DNA of 11,463 nucleotides from Deltaproteobacteria bacterium (GTDB taxonomy: Bacteria; Myxococcota; Polyangia; Haliangiales; Haliangiaceae). The translations under genes were made by a program, and so were the position numbers. Positions 6,991-11,463 of this stretch are shown piece after piece. The notes below the pieces were generated by a model that saw only the letters and a program-made list of their open reading frames with translations, did not search any database and was not told the origin of the DNA. The stretch spans positions 1-11,463 of the forward strand of contig JAGSPR010000360.1 in assembly GCA_018262455.1 (NCBI GenBank), in the 5' to 3' direction. Each line of letters begins with the position of its first letter. Position 1 is the first letter of the stretch.

Positions 6991-8148
6991 TCAGGGATCA
7001 GGGCCAAACCGTGCCGTCTCGATCACCTGATCGAGCAAGTTGCCGCGGGTCAGCACGATGTAGGCGAGCGCGCCAACGGCGATCAGGCAGGCGACCACGT
7101 GCAGGATCGCTCGGCCGCGCACGACCCGTCCCCGTGCGCGCAGGACGTCGAGCCCGGCCCCCGAGAGCCAGGCCAGCACGAGCCCGCCGATCACGATCGT
7201 TGTCACCGCGGGCGCGATCAGGGGATGCGCGGTGAACGCGACCCCGACGAGCACCGCCCCGACCGGCGCGAGGAACAGCACCTCGATTGGAGGTCGCAGC
7301 GATGGTCGCCAGCGCCCGCCCCGCAGCGCGGCCTCGACCAGCGATCCGGCGAGCGCGGCGAGCGCGCCCGCGATCGCAAGCCACGCGATCAGGTACCAGC
7401 GATCCCGCGTGCGGCCGCGCGCCGCGGCCTCCAGCAGATCGTCGCGCAGGATTCGATCCGCGGGCTCCACCGAGGGGAACCGGGTCGCGAGCATCTCCGC
7501 GCGATCCCAGTCATGCCGCTCGAGCGCGCACCCCGCGCCGCTGCGGAGCGCCGCGATCGCCTGCGGCGTGTCGGGCCAGCGAGTCGTCACCGCTGCATAG
7601 CGTGCCTGGGCCTCGTCGAGCCGCCCCGTCCGCCGCAGCCACTCGGCGAGCCACAGCGCGGCGTCGGGTGCGCCGGGCCAGGCCGCGTTCGCCAGCTCGT
7701 CAGCGCGCCGCACGAGCTCGTCGGGCGCAAGCTCGTTGGCCCCCGCGACGAGCTGCGCGAGTGCCATCGCGTCGCGCGCGTGTTGCCCTCCGCTCCCGAG
7801 CTGGGCGCGCAGCACCGAGGCCCGCCGGCGGGCCGCAGACCATACGCGCGCGCCGGGCAGCTCGCGGACGATCCGATCGTAGAGCGCGAGCGCGCGCGCC
7901 GGATCGACGAGGGTGTCCTCGCAGGTCCGGGCCGCGGCGAACAGCGCGTCCGCGAGGTCCGTGGTCTGCGCCGGCGCGTGTTCGATCGCGTCGACCGCAG
8001 CCTCGACAGCGCGGCGATCGGAAGAGCCCAAGGGCTCGACGAGCACGAGCCCGTCCAGCGGCGCCTCGTCGGCATACGCGATCGACGCGGCCAGCACGAG
8101 CGCGAGCGCGACGAGCGCGCTCAGCCGATGCTGACGCCCGGCCGACAC
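6991..8148 (-). CDS. Exported TPR-like protein with four C-terminal membrane spans
   Basis: The 385-residue product is not assigned to a named family. Residues 1-26 form a signal peptide (hydrophobic LVALALVLAASIA, then AYA before Asp27). Residues about 45-245 are alpha-helical and Ala/Leu/Arg-rich with TPR-like pairs, such as DPARALALYDRIVRELPGA and TGRLDEAQARYAAVTTRWP, so a periplasmic protein-interaction domain is likely. Four hydrophobic segments follow at about 251-273, 288-308, 312-332 and 347-367. The GTG start at 8148 is 12 bases after the regulator's stop and has only a weak purine stretch before it. Position at the end of the five-gene cluster suggests it works with the two exported proteins or the regulator upstream. 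It could be a membrane assembly or sensing component, but no catalytic residues are seen. Confidence 0.72.
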   Translation of the reverse strand: MSAGRQHRLSALVALALVLAASIAYADEAPLDGLVLVEPLGSSDRRAVEAAVDAIEHAPAQTTDLADALFAAARTCEDTLVDPARALALYDRIVRELPGARVWSAARRRASVLRAQLGSGGQHARDAMALAQLVAGANELAPDELVRRADELANAAWPGAPDAALWLAEWLRRTGRLDEAQARYAAVTTRWPDTPQAIAALRSGAGCALERHDWDRAEMLATRFPSVEPADRILRDDLLEAAARGRTRDRWYLIAWLAIAGALAALAGSLVEAALRGGRWRPSLRPPIEVLFLAPVGAVLVGVAFTAHPLIAPAVTTIVIGGLVLAWLSGAGLDVLRARGRVVRGRAILHVVACLIAVGALAYIVLTRGNLLDQVIETARFGPDP

Positions 8149-8160
8149 GCCTGCACCAGC

Positions 8161-9623
<1,463 letters not shown>

Positions 9624-9627
<4 letters not shown>

Positions 9628-10574
9628 GACTTGTCCTCCTTCGCCTTCGGATCGGCCGCGGCGGCATGCAGGTCGTCCGCGTCCTCGTCGGGCTTCGCTG
9701 ACTTGGCGGCGTCGGCGTCGGCGTCGGCGTCTTCCCGATCGTAGCGGTCGCGACGGCGCCGATTCCACCAGAACATGGCGGCGAGCACGACGAGGCCGGC
9801 GCCGACGTACACGGGGCGGCGATCGGGCTCGGGCCGGGACGCCGGGATCGACATCGGCGCGAGCGTCGGGCGGGCGCCGTCGTCACTCAAGCGAGGCGGA
9901 TCGGACTGGGCCACCCCCATCGTGGGCGCAGTGCTTGCGATCGGCAGGCTGGTCGGTGCGCTGGCTGGCTTCCCCGGTGCGAGCGCGACCCGTGACGCCG
10001 GCGCCACCCCGGGATCGAGGGTGGCGAGCGCGGCCTGACACGCCGTCACCAGCGCGGGCGCGGCATCGGCGGCGAACACGCATTCGCCGGTGACCGCCAC
10101 CAGCATCTGGGTATCGGCGGCGATCACGATCCGGCTCGCGTTCGCGATCTCGAGGCTCGGATCACGCCAGTCGAGCGTGGCTTCGAGCTGCTTGCCGTCG
10201 ACCGTCGTCTGCACGGCCCAGGCGCCGATCTTCGTCGTCGTTTGTCGGAGCGGGGCCTCGTGCAGCTCGTCGAGCTCGGCGCGCGCGCCGGCATCGCGAT
10301 CCTCGGGCTTGACGTTCGCGATGACCCGCGTGACGTAGAGCGCCGCGCTGCCGGGCGGTGCGCGATAGGCCTCCGCGGTCACGATCGCGTGCGCGCCGCC
10401 GAAGTGGGGCAGGGCACCGAGCTTGTTCGCGAGGGAGTCCGCGCCCGGTGGATCGGGGATCCAGCCCCTGGGAGCAGCTACCGGCTCGGCCCGGGCGAGC
10501 CGCGCGCTCGCCACCACCATGGTCATTGCACCGGCCATTGCACCGGCCATCGCGCGCGCCACCCAGGTCGTCAT
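9624..10574 (-). CDS. Exported protein with a C-terminal membrane anchor and acidic tail
   Basis: The 316-residue product is unrecognised. Residues 1-29 form a signal peptide (hydrophobic AMAGAMAGAMTMVV, then ARA before Glu30). The region 37-188 looks like a compact periplasmic domain, with GWIPDPPG near its start and two cysteines (Cys165, Cys179) that could pair. Residues about 190-252 are a Pro/Ala/Ser/Thr linker. A single span follows at about 254-270 (VYVGAGLVVLAAMFWW), then NRRRR and an acidic Asp/Ala/Glu tail, so the C-terminus should be cytoplasmic. It overlaps the lipoprotein gene upstream (ATGA, 10571-10574) and the response regulator downstream (ATGA, 9624-9627), so its expression is tied to the regulator's. 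It could be a surface or stress-sensing protein. Its N-terminal domain may be distantly related to the preceding lipoprotein; this is inference. Confidence 0.72.
9711..9731 (-). repeat. GTCGGC hexamer tandem repeat encoding Asp-Ala repeats
   Basis: Three full GTCGGC units and a partial fourth lie within the acidic tail of the exported protein, encoding a DADADA run on the minus strand. It is in frame, so unit gain or loss would only change tail length. Confidence 0.7.
10525..10560 (-). repeat. 12-base tandem repeat in a signal peptide core
   Basis: ATTGCACCGGCC occurs twice in perfect tandem (10525-10536 and 10537-10548), followed by a degenerate third unit (10549-10560). On the minus strand it encodes repeating Gly-Ala-Met-Ala in the hydrophobic core of the signal peptide. 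Each unit adds four residues without breaking the frame. Confidence 0.75.
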
Positions 10575-11128
10575 GGCAAGCCTCCGAGCAAGCCCGTACA
10601 GGACGCCTCGCAGGCGGCCGGCTCGCGCTGGTTGTTGACGCATGCGAGCGCCGTCAGCCGGCCATCCTCGAGCCGCGCCCGTAGCCGGCCGCGGTACGGC
10701 GCTCGCTCGAGACCGAGCGACAGCACCCCGTCCTCGGCGGGCTTGACCACGTCGCGAACCTCGATCTTCTCCGCAGCGAGGCTCTCGAGCACCTGCTCGG
10801 CGAGGGCCTCGGGCGAGCCGCCGGTGCCATGCAGCGCGATCCACACGCCGTAGCAGCCCATCGCGGGCTCGCCCCACGACTCGATCCCTTCGATGGTGAC
10901 GCCGGGCGCGGGCACGACCAGCTGGATCGCGGCGGCGATCGCGGGAAGCGGCTTCCATCCCTTCGGGGGCGTCATGCCCGACGTGGTGGTCGACGCGGGG
11001 GCCGAATGGACGGCATCGCCGTGCGAGGGCGGGGCCGCCGACTGCGCGTCCGCCTGACCGCACGCGGTCGCGCTCGCCAAGCTGCCTGCGATCAGGGCGA
11101 TCCGCACGCTCAACCGTGGGTCAGCCAT
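10571..11128 (-). CDS. Small secreted or lipidated protein with conserved-looking Cys and Trp residues
   Basis: The 185-residue product is unrecognised. It begins MADPRLSVRIALIAGSLASATAC, a signal sequence whose ATAC could be a weak lipobox with Cys23 lipidated (the -3 residue is Ala rather than Leu). A Ser/Pro/Thr-rich linker follows to about residue 50, then PPKGWKPLP and a domain with Trp85, Cys92 and three cysteines near the end (163, 173, 177). ATG at 11128 has GAGGA 12 bases upstream. It overlaps the astA-type gene by 19 bases and the next gene by ATGA, so it lies inside an operon. Alternative start GTG at 11107 would give a shorter signal peptide with no better ribosome site. It probably acts in the periplasm or outer envelope, with unknown function. 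Confidence 0.68.
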   Translation of the reverse strand: MADPRLSVRIALIAGSLASATACGQADAQSAAPPSHGDAVHSAPASTTTSGMTPPKGWKPLPAIAAAIQLVVPAPGVTIEGIESWGEPAMGCYGVWIALHGTGGSPEALAEQVLESLAAEKIEVRDVVKPAEDGVLSLGLERAPYRGRLRARLEDGRLTALACVNNQREPAACEASCTGLLGGLP

Positions 11129-11463
11129 ACTCGTTGGCCGTCCTCGATCCCGAGGCGCTTGCGCGCGTCCTCGGTGATGCCGATCGCATTCTCCATCGGG
11201 ATCACGCGCGTGCTGACCGCCCGGAATTGCGGCCGTTGCGCCGGGAGCTCGACGGCGAGCACCGCCCACGGCCGCTCGCCATCGGCGTCGCCGACCGTGC
11301 GAACCGGGAGCTCCTGGGCGTGCCGGACGATCGTGATGTCATCGGTGCGGGCGGAGAAGTGGGGGCCTCCGTCGAACGGATCGATCTGCCCGGCGTAGTC
11401 GAACCCGATCCGCCGCAGCATCCCCTCGACCGCCTTGGTCTCGGGGCCGACCTGCCCGATCAT
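11110..11463 (-). CDS. astA: Arginine N-succinyltransferase, C-terminal part (5' end cut by window)
   Basis: The frame runs open to the window edge, and 117 residues are visible. The segment IGQVGPETKAVEGMLRRIGFDYAG, then IDPFDGGPHFSARTDDI, matches the AstA family: the FDGGP motif and the preceding GF-x-Y-x-G-x-ID are characteristic. The end DARKRLGIEDGQRVWL fits the family's C-terminal strand. Ordinary members are about 340 residues, so roughly two thirds lies outside the window. AstA succinylates arginine (or ornithine) with succinyl-CoA, the first step of the arginine succinyltransferase pathway, in the cytoplasm. No astB, C, D or E is seen downstream; instead it overlaps a lipoprotein gene by 19 bases, which is unusual for an ast operon. 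Confidence in the family is good despite the missing N-terminal part. Confidence 0.82.
   Translation of the reverse strand: MIGQVGPETKAVEGMLRRIGFDYAGQIDPFDGGPHFSARTDDITIVRHAQELPVRTVGDADGERPWAVLAVELPAQRPQFRAVSTRVIPMENAIGITEDARKRLGIEDGQRVWLTHG

Noticed and set aside
8149..8160. Separate promoter for the TPR membrane protein
   Set aside because: The gap to the regulator's stop is only 12 bases with no -10-like hexamer; co-transcription is simpler.

Overview
The window is very GC-rich (third codon positions almost always G or C). It carries gene types that together suggest a member of the Myxococcota (former Deltaproteobacteria), perhaps of the Haliangium/Kofleriaceae kind: a cysteine-motif plus glycine-rich lipoprotein, a sigma-54 response regulator, a Clp-N/ClpS fusion and a PpsR-type regulator. 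This taxonomic placement is inference from protein style; no marker gene is present. No tRNA, rRNA, CRISPR array, insertion sequence or origin was seen, and no stretch over 300 bases lacks a gene.

Layout. Positions 1-2308 run on the plus strand: the C-terminal part of a multi-spanning membrane protein (glycosyltransferase-39-like style), then two SAM-dependent methyltransferases coupled through an ATGA overlap. This looks like the end of a surface-glycan or lipid modification cluster. Everything from 2324 to 11463 is on the minus strand and converges on it with only a 15-base gap.

Read in transcription order, the minus strand begins with the 3' end of astA (arginine N-succinyltransferase). 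It continues with a tightly overlapped series: a small cysteine-containing lipoprotein, an exported protein with one C-terminal membrane anchor, a sigma-54 response regulator and a TPR/membrane protein. Junctions are a 19-base overlap, two ATGA overlaps and a 12-base gap, so these five genes are probably one operon. A 70-base gap with promoter-like features follows. Then come a 68-residue single-span membrane peptide and a radical SAM/SPASM enzyme, joined by a GTGA overlap. Next are a membrane-anchored Clp-N/ClpS fusion (predicted N-degron adaptor), a PpsR/PDRP-family kinase-pyrophosphorylase, and a glycine-rich lipoprotein.

The most interesting items are the peptide/radical-SAM pair (a candidate uncharacterised peptide-modification system), the ClpN-ClpS fusion with its membrane anchor, the response regulator whose receiver lacks one canonical acidic residue, and the run of two possibly paralogous exported proteins in an operon with that regulator. 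Several minus-strand genes have a -10-like hexamer exactly 7 bases before the start codon, which hints at leaderless mRNAs, and most intergenic gaps hold a small hairpin.
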